Source of the DNA: Neisseria montereyensis
GTDB lineage: Bacteria > Pseudomonadota > Gammaproteobacteria > Burkholderiales > Neisseriaceae
NCBI RefSeq assembly: GCF_024834045.1
Contig: NZ_JANUXW010000001.1
Coordinates: 372,001-436,000, forward strand
Direction of reading: 5' to 3'
Length of the DNA stretch: 64,000 nt
Shown here: one piece after another, positions 1 to 7,938 of the stretch
Numbering within the stretch: the stretch's first letter is position 1
Layout: each line of letters starts with the position of its first letter
Notes under the pieces: model-generated
The model's input: only the letters and a program-made list of their open reading frames with translations
The model's database searches: none
What the model was told of the DNA's origin: nothing
Made by a program: the position numbers and the translations under genes

Positions 1-1250
1 AAAAAACCGTTGCATTAGGCAATAATTATTACTCTGATGGAAACGCCACCTATTATTGTCAAAGCAACACCATTGATGAAGACAACAGAGTTTGGTGGCA
101 GGTGATTTGGGAAGAAATTCAATTCCAATTTTTTGATGTTCCAAAAACTCAAACGGAGTTCTATCCTTTCAGCAAATTATCCAAAAGTAACACCCCCTAT
201 CATGCTATCCCTAATCTGCACAATACCATTATCACTGATGAACATTTTGTTTATTACCAAGGCAATGTGATGAAAGATGCTAATTGGCAAACGCTAACGG
301 AAGTCAAAGAGCAAACAGAAGACGGTAGCCATAGGCAAAGTTATTTTTATTTTACCGACGGCGAACACGTTTATTATAAAAACCAGCTATTACCTTTGAA
401 ATACAACGAACAGCTGTATTCTTTTAACCCCAATACTACTCGATTTAGAAAGGAATATCTTTTTAACCCAATGAACGGCATGGTCTATATGGAAGATAGA
501 GCACTTGAGCAACAAAATGCCCCCTATACCCTCTTAAGCCGATACGCAGGCCACGCTTATCACGCCTTATTTTTAAGTAAAAATGGTATCTATTTTTACA
601 ACGCAAGGGGAGAACACATAGAAAGCTTAGGCGACAATATTTTTACAAATTTGGCAGTTTTAGAACACAATGAAAATCAAATAGAAAGATTGGGTGACAA
701 TATTTTTTATAATCAAAACTATACTGAAATCGCCCCCTTGGTTTTCTCAAATGGAACTAAAACCCTATTTATTGATGCTTATGAAACTTGGTCAAGTGGT
801 TCTGCGAGAAGAGGCGGCGGAAGATTGGCGTCTATCACAACCTCCATCAATGAATTAGACGGGGATTTAAAGGGCGAATGGATAAAATTAGGTGAAATAA
901 ATAGTGGCACTATTTGGCAAAATGGAGAGCGTTATTTCTACTTTGATGAATATGGAGAAAGCCAAGGATTTCGTCACACCATTTATGAGTTTAAAAATAA
1001 ACAAATTGCGGAAAATACTTTACACAATAAGGATAGCGGACTTTCCCCAAGCCAACTCATTCATCGCTTAGAAGACAATGACGAAATTAAACTAGCGGAA
1101 TATAACACCATAGCCATAGCCAAAGCCAAAACAGTGCTTTATCGACCTATATTCCCCTATCTTTTTGCGTTAATCATTGTATGTGGAATTGCCGCTAATT
1201 TTTACAGACTTCGCAAAAAGAAAAAGAGCAAAGAGCAAAGAAAAAACTAA
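1..1250 (+). CDS. DKNYY-family membrane-anchored protein, 5' truncated by window edge
   Basis: The reading frame is open from base 3, so the gene starts before the window. A GTG at 102 is an internal codon, not a convincing start. The protein is a paralogue of the one at 6323-7813: both share YYSDGN..TYYC, MKDANWQTL, NGIYFYN, GDN-F and TIWQNG-YFYF segments in the same order. The C-terminus has one membrane helix (about the last 35 residues) followed by a very basic tail, placing the tail in the cytoplasm and the repeat-rich body probably in the periplasm. A 21-codon internal repeat is present (IESLGDNIF at 618 and IERLGDNIF at 681) that the paralogue has only once. Function is unknown. Position beside a PoNi immunity gene suggests an immunity or toxin-neutralising role, which is inference. 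The gene is AT-rich and contains no DUS. Confidence 0.75.
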   Translation, partial: KTVALGNNYYSDGNATYYCQSNTIDEDNRVWWQVIWEEIQFQFFDVPKTQTEFYPFSKLSKSNTPYHAIPNLHNTIITDEHFVYYQGNVMKDANWQTLTEVKEQTEDGSHRQSYFYFTDGEHVYYKNQLLPLKYNEQLYSFNPNTTRFRKEYLFNPMNGMVYMEDRALEQQNAPYTLLSRYAGHAYHALFLSKNGIYFYNARGEHIESLGDNIFTNLAVLEHNENQIERLGDNIFYNQNYTEIAPLVFSNGTKTLFIDAYETWSSGSARRGGGRLASITTSINELDGDLKGEWIKLGEINSGTIWQNGERYFYFDEYGESQGFRHTIYEFKNKQIAENTLHNKDSGLSPSQLIHRLEDNDEIKLAEYNTIAIAKAKTVLYRPIFPYLFALIIVCGIAANFYRLRKKKKSKEQRKN

Positions 1251-1270
1251 AAATGCTAAAAAGTGAATAA

Positions 1271-1304
1271 TTTGCAAAATTTAGCAACAATCCAACCGCT
1301 TTTA
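1271..1304 (-). repeat. Intergenic USS-like motif, copy 1
   Basis: Read on the minus strand this gives AAAAGCGGTTGGATT, then an AT tract and TTTTGCAAA. The core differs by one base from the Apl-type Pasteurellaceae uptake 9-mer ACAAGCGGT. The same layout recurs in three other gaps of this island. It sits 20 bases after the preceding stop and ahead of an A/G-rich leader containing AAAAAGGA. Confidence 0.5.
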
Positions 1305-1333
1305 AACAGAATAAAAAGGAATAAAAAATCAAA

Positions 1334-2236
1334 ATGAAAAATTTAACTAAATCATTAGTATATACAAAACAAAAAAAAGAATATCAACTGACAGAGCTAA
1401 GAGAATCAAAAAGAGAGCAACCTCTGCAAAATCTGAACTTATATTTAGAGAATGAAAAAGGCAGGGGCGTCCCCTCTCTTGCTTTTGATAGGCTTTCGGT
1501 ATGGAATCATTGGAACTTTATTAATCACTATATAAACAATGATAGTGTAGACTACAATTATTTAGCGAAAAGTACACTTTTTAGTATCGAAAGCAATAAT
1601 TGGGATTTTTTTATAGGTAAATTGGTTGAAACCTATGATTCAGCTGTTCCTTTGCATAAAGCAGTCAAAGTTTTAGGGCAAATGCTTTATTTAGGTTGGA
1701 GAGAAAAGGCTATCGAATATGGTAATTTTCTACTTAAAAATATAAATAGCAAACACTACAAAGGCGGAGTGAGTAAACCTATTCATAGTTGGTTTATGTT
1801 GGAATTGTTTTGCAAATGGCAAAAAATAGAGTTGGATAGAGAGAAATTGTATTATCCTTCTGATTTGAAAATTTACAAAGAAGTACTCGATAATTGGGAT
1901 ACTAATGATAGTAATTTATTAAACAAATTGGTTGATAAATTATCCGATTTTCATATCAATAATTCCGATGAATATGTAAAAACAGATAAAAACGGGAATG
2001 AGTTTAGTCCGGATTTTACAAGTTCAGACTATTTTATTTTTGCTATTGAAATTTTAATGTGGTTATTCATTAGAAAAGACTTAGGATTGGTAGATTATAC
2101 CCCTGATAATGAGTTGATGACTCTTAAAATAAATCAGTTTCCTAATCAAATAATCCCCTATCCAAAAGAGGAAATCGTAGAACAATGTAAAGCAAAACTA
2201 AAAAAAGAAAATCCTACGATTGAATTTGATTTATAG
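1334..2236 (+). CDS. Hypothetical protein in immunity-type cluster
   Basis: A 300-residue, predicted mainly alpha-helical, soluble protein with no signal peptide or membrane helix. I do not recognise the family. Visible features are a central aromatic helical stretch (LGQMLYLGWREKAIEYG, about residues 114-130), WFMLELFCKW around 153-162 and a second one, EILMWLFIRKDLGL, near 239-252. The helical repeat style recalls PoNi-like immunity proteins, and a PoNi gene follows 57 bases downstream, so an immunity role is plausible but unproven. ATG start with AAAAAGGA about 14 bases upstream. Base composition is far more AT-rich than the housekeeping genes in this window. Confidence 0.7.
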   Translation: MKNLTKSLVYTKQKKEYQLTELRESKREQPLQNLNLYLENEKGRGVPSLAFDRLSVWNHWNFINHYINNDSVDYNYLAKSTLFSIESNNWDFFIGKLVETYDSAVPLHKAVKVLGQMLYLGWREKAIEYGNFLLKNINSKHYKGGVSKPIHSWFMLELFCKWQKIELDREKLYYPSDLKIYKEVLDNWDTNDSNLLNKLVDKLSDFHINNSDEYVKTDKNGNEFSPDFTSSDYFIFAIEILMWLFIRKDLGLVDYTPDNELMTLKINQFPNQIIPYPKEEIVEQCKAKLKKENPTIEFDL

Positions 2237-2237
2237 A

Positions 2238-2270
2238 TTTGTAAAATTTAATGATAATCTGACCGCTTTT
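2238..2270 (-). repeat. Intergenic USS-like motif, copy 2
   Basis: Minus-strand reading AAAAGCGGTCAGATT followed by an AT tract ending TTTTACAAA. This is the best-preserved of the four copies: GCGGTCAGATT resembles the core plus flank of Apl-type uptake signals. It starts two bases after the preceding stop codon. Confidence 0.5.
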
Positions 2271-2293
2271 TAAGAGAATAAAAATATAAAAAA

Positions 2294-3007
2294 ATGAGAA
2301 TAAATATTAAAGATGAGAAATATTTTAATCAATATATAGAAACACACACTGATGATATTGATTATTTTGAAGAAGGAATTCGGGTAGGGAGAACAAATCC
2401 TGATAGGGTTGCGTCTGTTCAAAGAAAGATTTTTACAACGTCACTACATTTGCTTATTGCAAAATACGCATCGGGATATCAGTTAGATAAACTAAAAAAT
2501 GAGTTTTTATCTGTTATTGAGAAATTTGAAAAAGGTTGGAAAGACAAAGGCGACACACCTACTGACAATATTCATTTTGATAATTATGTTTTAGTGCTAT
2601 GGATGCTGTCTTTAGGAATTTTATTAAATTTAGAAATAGAAAATTATCAGCGTATTGTTACAGTGTTAGACAATAGTAAAAGACGTGATTATTTATTGGA
2701 ATATATTATTCAAGCAAAAATATCAAATAGGACGATATTTAATGATTTAACCTATCCAAAACACTTTGGTTTTTTTAAGAAATTAATAGAAAACAAAGAT
2801 ATTACTACGCTAAAAAACCACTTAGAAAAAGATTGGTATAACAGTATGAAACTCACTTATTGGTATGATAACCACAAAAGTAAAGCAAATACGTTTTTCG
2901 GTTATTGGAGTTTTGAAAGTGGTGCATTAGTTAAAATCTTAAATTTAGACGATAGCATTTTGAAAGACCAACAATACTATCCTTATGATATGGTACATTT
3001 TAAATAA
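2294..3007 (+). CDS. PoNi-type immunity protein (DUF1910/DUF1911)
   Basis: A 237-residue helical protein. The N-terminal part (about 1-110) fits DUF1910. The C-terminal part carries the DUF1911/PoNi_C hallmarks: a W/Y-rich segment WYDNHKSK near residue 190, then FFGYWSFESGALVKILNLDD, and the terminal YYPYDMV. Proteins of this family are known to bind and neutralise PoNe-type DNase effectors of type VI or other polymorphic toxin systems in the cytoplasm. No cognate PoNe toxin is in the window, so this is an orphan immunity gene as far as can be seen. ATG start; the ribosome site is weak (A-rich leader). A decayed fragment of a second copy seems to lie near 6150-6257. Confidence 0.8.
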   Translation: MRINIKDEKYFNQYIETHTDDIDYFEEGIRVGRTNPDRVASVQRKIFTTSLHLLIAKYASGYQLDKLKNEFLSVIEKFEKGWKDKGDTPTDNIHFDNYVLVLWMLSLGILLNLEIENYQRIVTVLDNSKRRDYLLEYIIQAKISNRTIFNDLTYPKHFGFFKKLIENKDITTLKNHLEKDWYNSMKLTYWYDNHKSKANTFFGYWSFESGALVKILNLDDSILKDQQYYPYDMVHFK

Positions 3008-3023
3008 AAGATTATGGAATTAA

Positions 3024-3056
3024 GAGAACATTTAACAATAATTCAACCGCTCTTTT
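3024..3056 (-). repeat. Intergenic USS-like motif, copy 3
   Basis: Minus-strand reading AAAAGAGCGGTTGAATT followed by ATTGTTAAATG. It has the same orientation and post-stop position as copies 1 and 2, with a more degraded distal half. Confidence 0.45.
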
Positions 3057-3154
3057 GTGAAATATGTAATCATTTACAAAAAACAATATCACAATTTGTT
3101 TTTTAAAGTAGAAATAATAAATAGCAAACCAGTAAATTAACAAGAAAATTGAGT

Positions 3155-4264
3155 ATGAATAATCTTAAAGAAATAAACCCATTTAAAACGACGGTTAAAA
3201 AGAGTGATTTTGGCATTTTAACCACTTTAGAAGTTGATTTTGATCTCTCTGCAAAGAGCGGGATTTGCTTGGGAGAAAAAACACTTTTAGCGACCGATAT
3301 TTATGAAATGGGGGATGAATATACCACCTTGGTATACACCTTAATAGATAAAAATGGGCAAATGCAAAGCTTTGTTGAGGAAGAAGGTATTTTACCTAAT
3401 TTTTTTAAATCCCCTGATGAGCATATTTTTGTCTATGTTCAACCCTACGATCCTGATAAGGATTTAGATATTTGTATTCCAGTTTTTAATAGAGAAAATT
3501 ATGAGTATCCTAAACGCAAAAGACCGTTTGTAGGTACTTTTGCAGGAATATTGGGGAACTACTCAATTTTACATGATAATTGGTCAAATACTTGGGATGA
3601 CAATAAACCGGATAAAATGCGTGCGGTTGAGTTTAAAGATGGAAAGGTTAAAAAAGACCATAATTCTAAAATCCCACTTCCTAAAGATAATAAAATATAT
3701 GTCGGTAGTGATGAAATTCATCTATTAGCATACACCCCTAAAGGTGCTATCCATAGACAAATAGATATAAAAGCAAATGTTATACAGGAGAGAAAATTAA
3801 CCTTAAAAGTTCCATTCTTTAGAGAAATACTACACCTCTCTTTTACAGAAGATTCACAGCTAATATCGACTAAAAAAGGAAAGATTTTTTTAGAGAGGGT
3901 TTCAAAAAATGGAGAGAGTGAAGTTAGCGAACTAATAGATATAAAAGATGATATTTACGCAACATTTAAGCCTGAAAAGATAGCAGAAAATACTTTTGCC
4001 ATTCGTTTTGTTAAAGAGTTTGGCAATGGTTGGTTTGTGATAAGGGAAGGAAAACTTTTAGAGTTCTTTTATGGTAACAAAGGCAAAAAAGGTTATAAAA
4101 ACCTACTTACCGATGAGCTTATACCAATGGATGATGAGGATTTGATTATCACAGAATTACATAAAACAGCCGAAAATAATTACACCGTTATTTTTTATCT
4201 AAGAACAGAGCAAGGTGCTAAAAATAAAAAATTAATTATTTTAAATCGAAAGGTAAAAGGTTAA
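3155..4264 (+). CDS. Hypothetical protein, beta-rich
   Basis: A 369-residue soluble protein of unknown function. The frame is also open from a TTG at 3149, but the ATG at 3155 is the likelier start. The sequence alternates short hydrophobic strands with charged turns (for example KIYVGSDEIHLLAY and KGKIFLERVSKNG), suggesting a beta-propeller-like or repeated beta-sheet fold. No signal peptide or membrane helix. The next gene begins two bases after its stop, so the two are co-transcribed and probably work together. The cluster context suggests an immunity or toxin-associated role, but nothing in the sequence proves it. Confidence 0.65.
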   Translation: MNNLKEINPFKTTVKKSDFGILTTLEVDFDLSAKSGICLGEKTLLATDIYEMGDEYTTLVYTLIDKNGQMQSFVEEEGILPNFFKSPDEHIFVYVQPYDPDKDLDICIPVFNRENYEYPKRKRPFVGTFAGILGNYSILHDNWSNTWDDNKPDKMRAVEFKDGKVKKDHNSKIPLPKDNKIYVGSDEIHLLAYTPKGAIHRQIDIKANVIQERKLTLKVPFFREILHLSFTEDSQLISTKKGKIFLERVSKNGESEVSELIDIKDDIYATFKPEKIAENTFAIRFVKEFGNGWFVIREGKLLEFFYGNKGKKGYKNLLTDELIPMDDEDLIITELHKTAENNYTVIFYLRTEQGAKNKKLIILNRKVKG

Positions 4265-4266
4265 AA

Positions 4267-4875
4267 ATGAGTAAAATAAGATTTATAGCATATTGGCATT
4301 CTGCAAGAAGGTTCAATGATGAAAAGTTAACAGTTAGGAGATGGGATCTTTGGAATAAAGTATTAGATAAAACAAAGTATTCAAAAAAAGTAGAGAAAGG
4401 AGAGTTATCTTCAAAAGATGTAGCAAAACACCATCATACCAATGGCTTGTTGTATGACTTTTGTGCATTTAATGAAAACTCACAATATCCTTATGCGTAT
4501 GTTACTATTTCAATGGGCAAACCTCATATTGGGGTTAATTTTATAGATAATTCATGTAGAAAATATTTAAGTTATCATTTTAGAAAAGCAGAAAAACAGG
4601 AAGATCAGCTTTTTCTTAGAGAAGTTTGGTTTTATGATTTTTCATCGGAAGATGTAGAGGAAGAAGATTCTCGCATTCACTTTGTTTTTGATGAAGAAGG
4701 AAATGTAAATTATAGAGTGTATGATTCAATTAACCAAAAGACAATGGACTACGAAAGTAAAGAACCCTTTGATATATCAAACCTCTATGAACCTTATCCT
4801 GAATTTGATAAGTATGATAGTGTTTTGAAAATAGAAAGAAATATTCCAATATTGAATCAGAATATAGATAAATAA
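4267..4875 (+). CDS. Hypothetical protein, coupled to upstream gene
   Basis: A 202-residue soluble acidic protein I do not recognise. The ATG follows the previous stop by two bases and an AAAGG motif lies within the end of the upstream gene, indicating translational coupling. Aromatic and charged residues are abundant (AYWHSARRF near the start, REVWFYDFSSEDVEEED in the middle). No catalytic motif is evident. Small acidic proteins in such AT-rich clusters are often immunity factors; that is inference from context. Confidence 0.65.
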   Translation: MSKIRFIAYWHSARRFNDEKLTVRRWDLWNKVLDKTKYSKKVEKGELSSKDVAKHHHTNGLLYDFCAFNENSQYPYAYVTISMGKPHIGVNFIDNSCRKYLSYHFRKAEKQEDQLFLREVWFYDFSSEDVEEEDSRIHFVFDEEGNVNYRVYDSINQKTMDYESKEPFDISNLYEPYPEFDKYDSVLKIERNIPILNQNIDK

Positions 4876-5033
4876 AAGTCCTAAAAATTTTGATAAGCCA
4901 TAGTAATCACCCCAAAAAATAAAGATAAGGCAATAAATGGTTTTGCTTTTATTAAAAAATTAAAAGAGTTTCGGAAAAACAGAAATAGGATAAATAATTC
5001 GCTTCAATCAATGTAGGTTAAAATGTAGGTTAA

Positions 5034-5069
5034 TTTGTAAAACTTAGCAACAATACGACTGATTTTTTT
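5034..5069 (-). repeat. Intergenic USS-like motif, copy 4 (degraded)
   Basis: Plus-strand TTTGTAAAACTTAGCAACAAT matches copy 1 closely through the AT half, but the core has decayed (minus strand AATCAGTCGTATTG instead of AAGCGGTTGGATT). It is followed by an A/G-rich leader with AAAAAAGGATAAAA ahead of the next gene. The upstream part of this gap (4876-5033) shows only a short direct repeat, AATGTAGGTTAA twice. Confidence 0.35.
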
Positions 5070-5113
5070 CTTAGAAAATAATAAAAAAGGATAAAAACAA
5101 AAGAAGACAACCA

Positions 5114-5773
5114 ATGAAAAAAGATATTCAACTCATTATTATCTTAGGAATACTATTTCTTATTTTGGTATTTATTGGAAATCCTATTAGGTGGATTATT
5201 TATGGCGTTGTTGGAGGAAGTCTTCTGTTTTTAATGGGGAAAGATAAAAGTAAAAAACGTTTTTTAGTTTCCGTTGTAATTTCTTATCTTCTCATCGCAT
5301 TTTTGATTTCCATTTCCCCTTATTTGAAAATCAAAGATTTCCAATTATTTCATCCTAACTATGAACAACTAACCGAATACCAAATTACAGATGCTAAACT
5401 ACATTATGGAGGACGGCGACCTCGTTATACTTACGTTACCATAAAATACGCCTATTCTCTAAAAGGGAAAGCGTATGAACAAACAGAAAAAGAACCTATA
5501 AAATGGTCAAATTCATTATGGTTAGGTTCTGTATATGAAAGAGAAAAGCTATCTGAAATCATTAAAGAAAAAGATTTTTTAGTTTTCGTTAATAGAAACA
5601 ACCCCAGTGAAAGTAAAATGTTTTACTCGAATAAACTTCTCTATTTAAGTGGAAGTCGAGCTTTTCAAGATATATTTTATTTATTAGAAAGTTTCACTGT
5701 CTTACTAATTGGAATCGCCTTATTTGGCTTTGGCATTTTCATTTATGTATCATTAAAAAATAAAGGGAAATAA
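5114..5773 (+). CDS. DUF3592-type membrane protein
   Basis: A 219-residue protein with about four membrane helices: three in the first 75 residues and one at the C-terminus (LLIGIALFGFGIFIYVSL). Between them is a soluble domain of about 110 residues with YEQLTEYQITDAKLHY and VNRNNPSESKMFY, which fits the DUF3592 family, whose members usually carry an N-P-x-x-P/S-S-E motif in that place. Molecular function is unknown. The next gene starts one base after the stop, so the two form an operon. Confidence 0.7.
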   Translation: MKKDIQLIIILGILFLILVFIGNPIRWIIYGVVGGSLLFLMGKDKSKKRFLVSVVISYLLIAFLISISPYLKIKDFQLFHPNYEQLTEYQITDAKLHYGGRRPRYTYVTIKYAYSLKGKAYEQTEKEPIKWSNSLWLGSVYEREKLSEIIKEKDFLVFVNRNNPSESKMFYSNKLLYLSGSRAFQDIFYLLESFTVLLIGIALFGFGIFIYVSLKNKGK

Positions 5774-5774
5774 G

Positions 5775-6134
5775 ATGAGTTATGATATTTCACTATATAG
5801 GGTTGAAACAAAAGAAAACGAAGAGAAATTAAAAGACGAAAACTTTTTTGAAAACAAAGAAAATTTAGTGCCATTCACATCAAAGCAATATCAAAATCTA
5901 AAAGAAAGATTGCTGCAATATAAATATGAAATATCAAATGAAGATGATTTTGGATTGCATTTTTCTCATTTAAATGAGGATCTTGGAACAGCCCTATTAA
6001 CCAAAGAAGCACTATTTGTTACAGCAAGTTTTAATGAAGACTCGATTTTTGAAGTAGGTATGATAGCTTCCGAATTCACAGATACTGGGGAATATGCAAA
6101 ATACGACTTTCAGAATGGAGAGTGGGAAGCATAG
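5775..6134 (+). CDS. Small conserved hypothetical protein
   Basis: A 119-residue soluble acidic protein beginning MSYDISLYRVE. It resembles a widespread type of short cytoplasmic protein found singly in toxin/immunity neighbourhoods, but I cannot name the family. AAAGGGA lies 8-14 bases before the ATG and overlaps the end of the DUF3592 gene, so expression is coupled to it. Confidence 0.65.
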   Translation: MSYDISLYRVETKENEEKLKDENFFENKENLVPFTSKQYQNLKERLLQYKYEISNEDDFGLHFSHLNEDLGTALLTKEALFVTASFNEDSIFEVGMIASEFTDTGEYAKYDFQNGEWEA

Positions 6135-6149
6135 TAATTTCACTAAAAG

Positions 6150-6257
6150 CAAAAGAACATAAGCTTAAAGATTCAAAAAATAAATATAGATAGTGGTACA
6201 TTCGTTAAAATTTGCAATTTGGCTTTTTTGATAGAGTATTTGAATATCTAAATTTAA
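6150..6257 (+). pseudogene. Possible remnant of a PoNi immunity gene C-terminus
   Basis: One frame here reads SGTFVKICNL, against SGALVKILNL in the intact PoNi gene at 2294-3007, with seven of ten residues the same. Just upstream, in another frame, the bases encode KDSKNKY, comparable to the D-x-H-K-S-K segment of PoNi. The FGYWSFE stretch between them is missing. It looks like a frameshifted, internally deleted fragment. The match is short, so this is tentative. Confidence 0.35.
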
Positions 6258-6322
6258 TGTACCAAAAATCCGTAGCTGTAAATAAAGAAGAAAAAATTGA
6301 AAAATAAAACACCTAAACTAAC

Positions 6323-7813
6323 ATGAAAACACAGAAGCCTACCCTAAGAATTACAATACTTCTCTTTTTCATCGTTTGCCTATTGTTTTTTGTGTATTCT
6401 TTCTTGTTAAAACCGCAAGAATATATTCAAGGGAAAAAGATTTTTGGGCATTATACAGAATACAAAGGTGATATTTATTTTGTAAAACGATATAAACTAT
6501 TGCAAGTAGATAGAGTGACATTTCGTCCTTTAAATGATGAAATTTGGAACAGGCATATCGCTTTAGATAAAAATCATGTTTATTGTGGCGAGAATATTCT
6601 GCCTCATTTGGACCCAACCAAAACGCATGCTATTGCTCATTCCTATTATTCAGATGGAAACTTAACCTATTATTGCTCTTATTATAGATATCCTAATCCT
6701 GATTTGGCATGGTGGGATGAGATCTGGGATATTACGCTAAACAAAATTTTTAATATCGATAAAAGACCTTTTGAAATCCATAATATTGTGGCTTTGCCTC
6801 AAAGCGAGATGCCTTACAGAGTATTGCCCAATATCACAAAAGGCATCGTAACCAATGGTACTAGAACCTATTATGATGGGCTTCTAATGAAAGATGCTAA
6901 TTGGCAAACATTAAAACCCATTGCAGAAACAGCGGGGCATAGTGTATCCAACAGTAGTGTCTATTCTACTGACGGAAAGAATGTTTATTTTAAAAATGAG
7001 AAGCTGCCACTGCAATATAATGATGAAATTTATGCACTCGATACAAATCATTTAACTACTGAGCTGTATCTTATCAACCCTAAAGACGGAATGGTTTATT
7101 TAGAAAATAAGCCATTTGATAATAAAAACGCACCTTATACGCCTATTAGCAAATATGATGAACACACCTATCAAACACTATTTTTAAGCGATAACGGCAT
7201 TTATTTTTATAACCGCTATTCGAAATCTATCGAGAGAGCAGGGGATAATGTTTTTGCTCAAGGAGTGTTTGAAGAAATTTCACCTTTGGTTTTTTCGGAT
7301 GGAAAGAAAACACTTTTTGTAGATGCTAAGATGCATAAGGTATCTATACGGCGATCTCTTAAATCAGGGATACATTATCATTCCACTTTTATTAATGAGT
7401 TAGATGAGGGTTTAATAGGCCGTTGGCAAAATTTGGGGAGCGTTTCAGCAGCAACCATTTGGCAAAATGGAAATAACTATTTTTATTTTAATCAACGTGG
7501 TGAAGATGAAGGTTTTGACGAAAAAATTTATAAAATCCACAACAAACAAATAGCTGATGAAATTTTACAGAATAACCCTAATTTCGATGAATTAAGAAAT
7601 TTGGTGCAAAGCCAAAAGCTTACAAAAGTTAAATACAAAGAATTAGTGGAAGCCAGAACAATATATGATGCTACGGCTTATTATGCTACTAAATATGAAT
7701 GGCTTATTATTTTGGCGTTTATAGTATTAGGATATTTGGCAAAAAGAGAACGGCGATATTTGCGCCGGAAAACAGAAGAATATAAAAGGGATAAGTTAAA
7801 AGGAACTGAGTAA
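6323..7813 (+). CDS. DKNYY-family protein with N- and C-terminal membrane anchors
   Basis: A 496-residue full-length paralogue of the truncated gene at the window start. There is an N-terminal membrane helix (ITILLFFIVCLLFFVYSFLL, residues 9-28) preceded by positive charges. The body carries ALDKNHVYCGENILP, the signature repeat of the DKNYY family, then further strand repeats ending FYNR, YFYF and similar. A second membrane helix (about 465-480) precedes a strongly basic tail. Topology is therefore cytoplasmic termini with a periplasmic body. Function is unknown; an envelope-located immunity role is one possibility. It closes the AT-rich island: the first DUS pair comes directly after it. 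Confidence 0.75.
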   Translation: MKTQKPTLRITILLFFIVCLLFFVYSFLLKPQEYIQGKKIFGHYTEYKGDIYFVKRYKLLQVDRVTFRPLNDEIWNRHIALDKNHVYCGENILPHLDPTKTHAIAHSYYSDGNLTYYCSYYRYPNPDLAWWDEIWDITLNKIFNIDKRPFEIHNIVALPQSEMPYRVLPNITKGIVTNGTRTYYDGLLMKDANWQTLKPIAETAGHSVSNSSVYSTDGKNVYFKNEKLPLQYNDEIYALDTNHLTTELYLINPKDGMVYLENKPFDNKNAPYTPISKYDEHTYQTLFLSDNGIYFYNRYSKSIERAGDNVFAQGVFEEISPLVFSDGKKTLFVDAKMHKVSIRRSLKSGIHYHSTFINELDEGLIGRWQNLGSVSAATIWQNGNNYFYFNQRGEDEGFDEKIYKIHNKQIADEILQNNPNFDELRNLVQSQKLTKVKYKELVEARTIYDATAYYATKYEWLIILAFIVLGYLAKRERRYLRRKTEEYKRDKLKGTE

Positions 7814-7869
7814 TATTTTAGTTTATTGTTTGATAGAAACATGAAAAATAAAATATCTTGAGAATATAT

Positions 7870-7902
7870 TTAGGCCGTCTGAAAAGGTTTCAGACGGCCT
7901 AA
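7870..7902. terminator. Bidirectional DUS-pair terminator
   Basis: Inverted copies of AGGCCGTCTGAAA around a short loop, extended by TTA/TAA. It serves the converging DKNYY and isochorismatase genes. It is the first DUS in the window and marks the edge of the AT-rich island. Confidence 0.85.
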
Positions 7903-7938
7903 GTATTTGTTATTTGATCAATGGTTACTTGTATAGAT

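Noticed and set aside
1271-5069. CRISPR array or direct-repeat array
   Set aside because: The motif copies are hundreds of bases apart with genes between; no regularly spaced repeats occur anywhere in the window.
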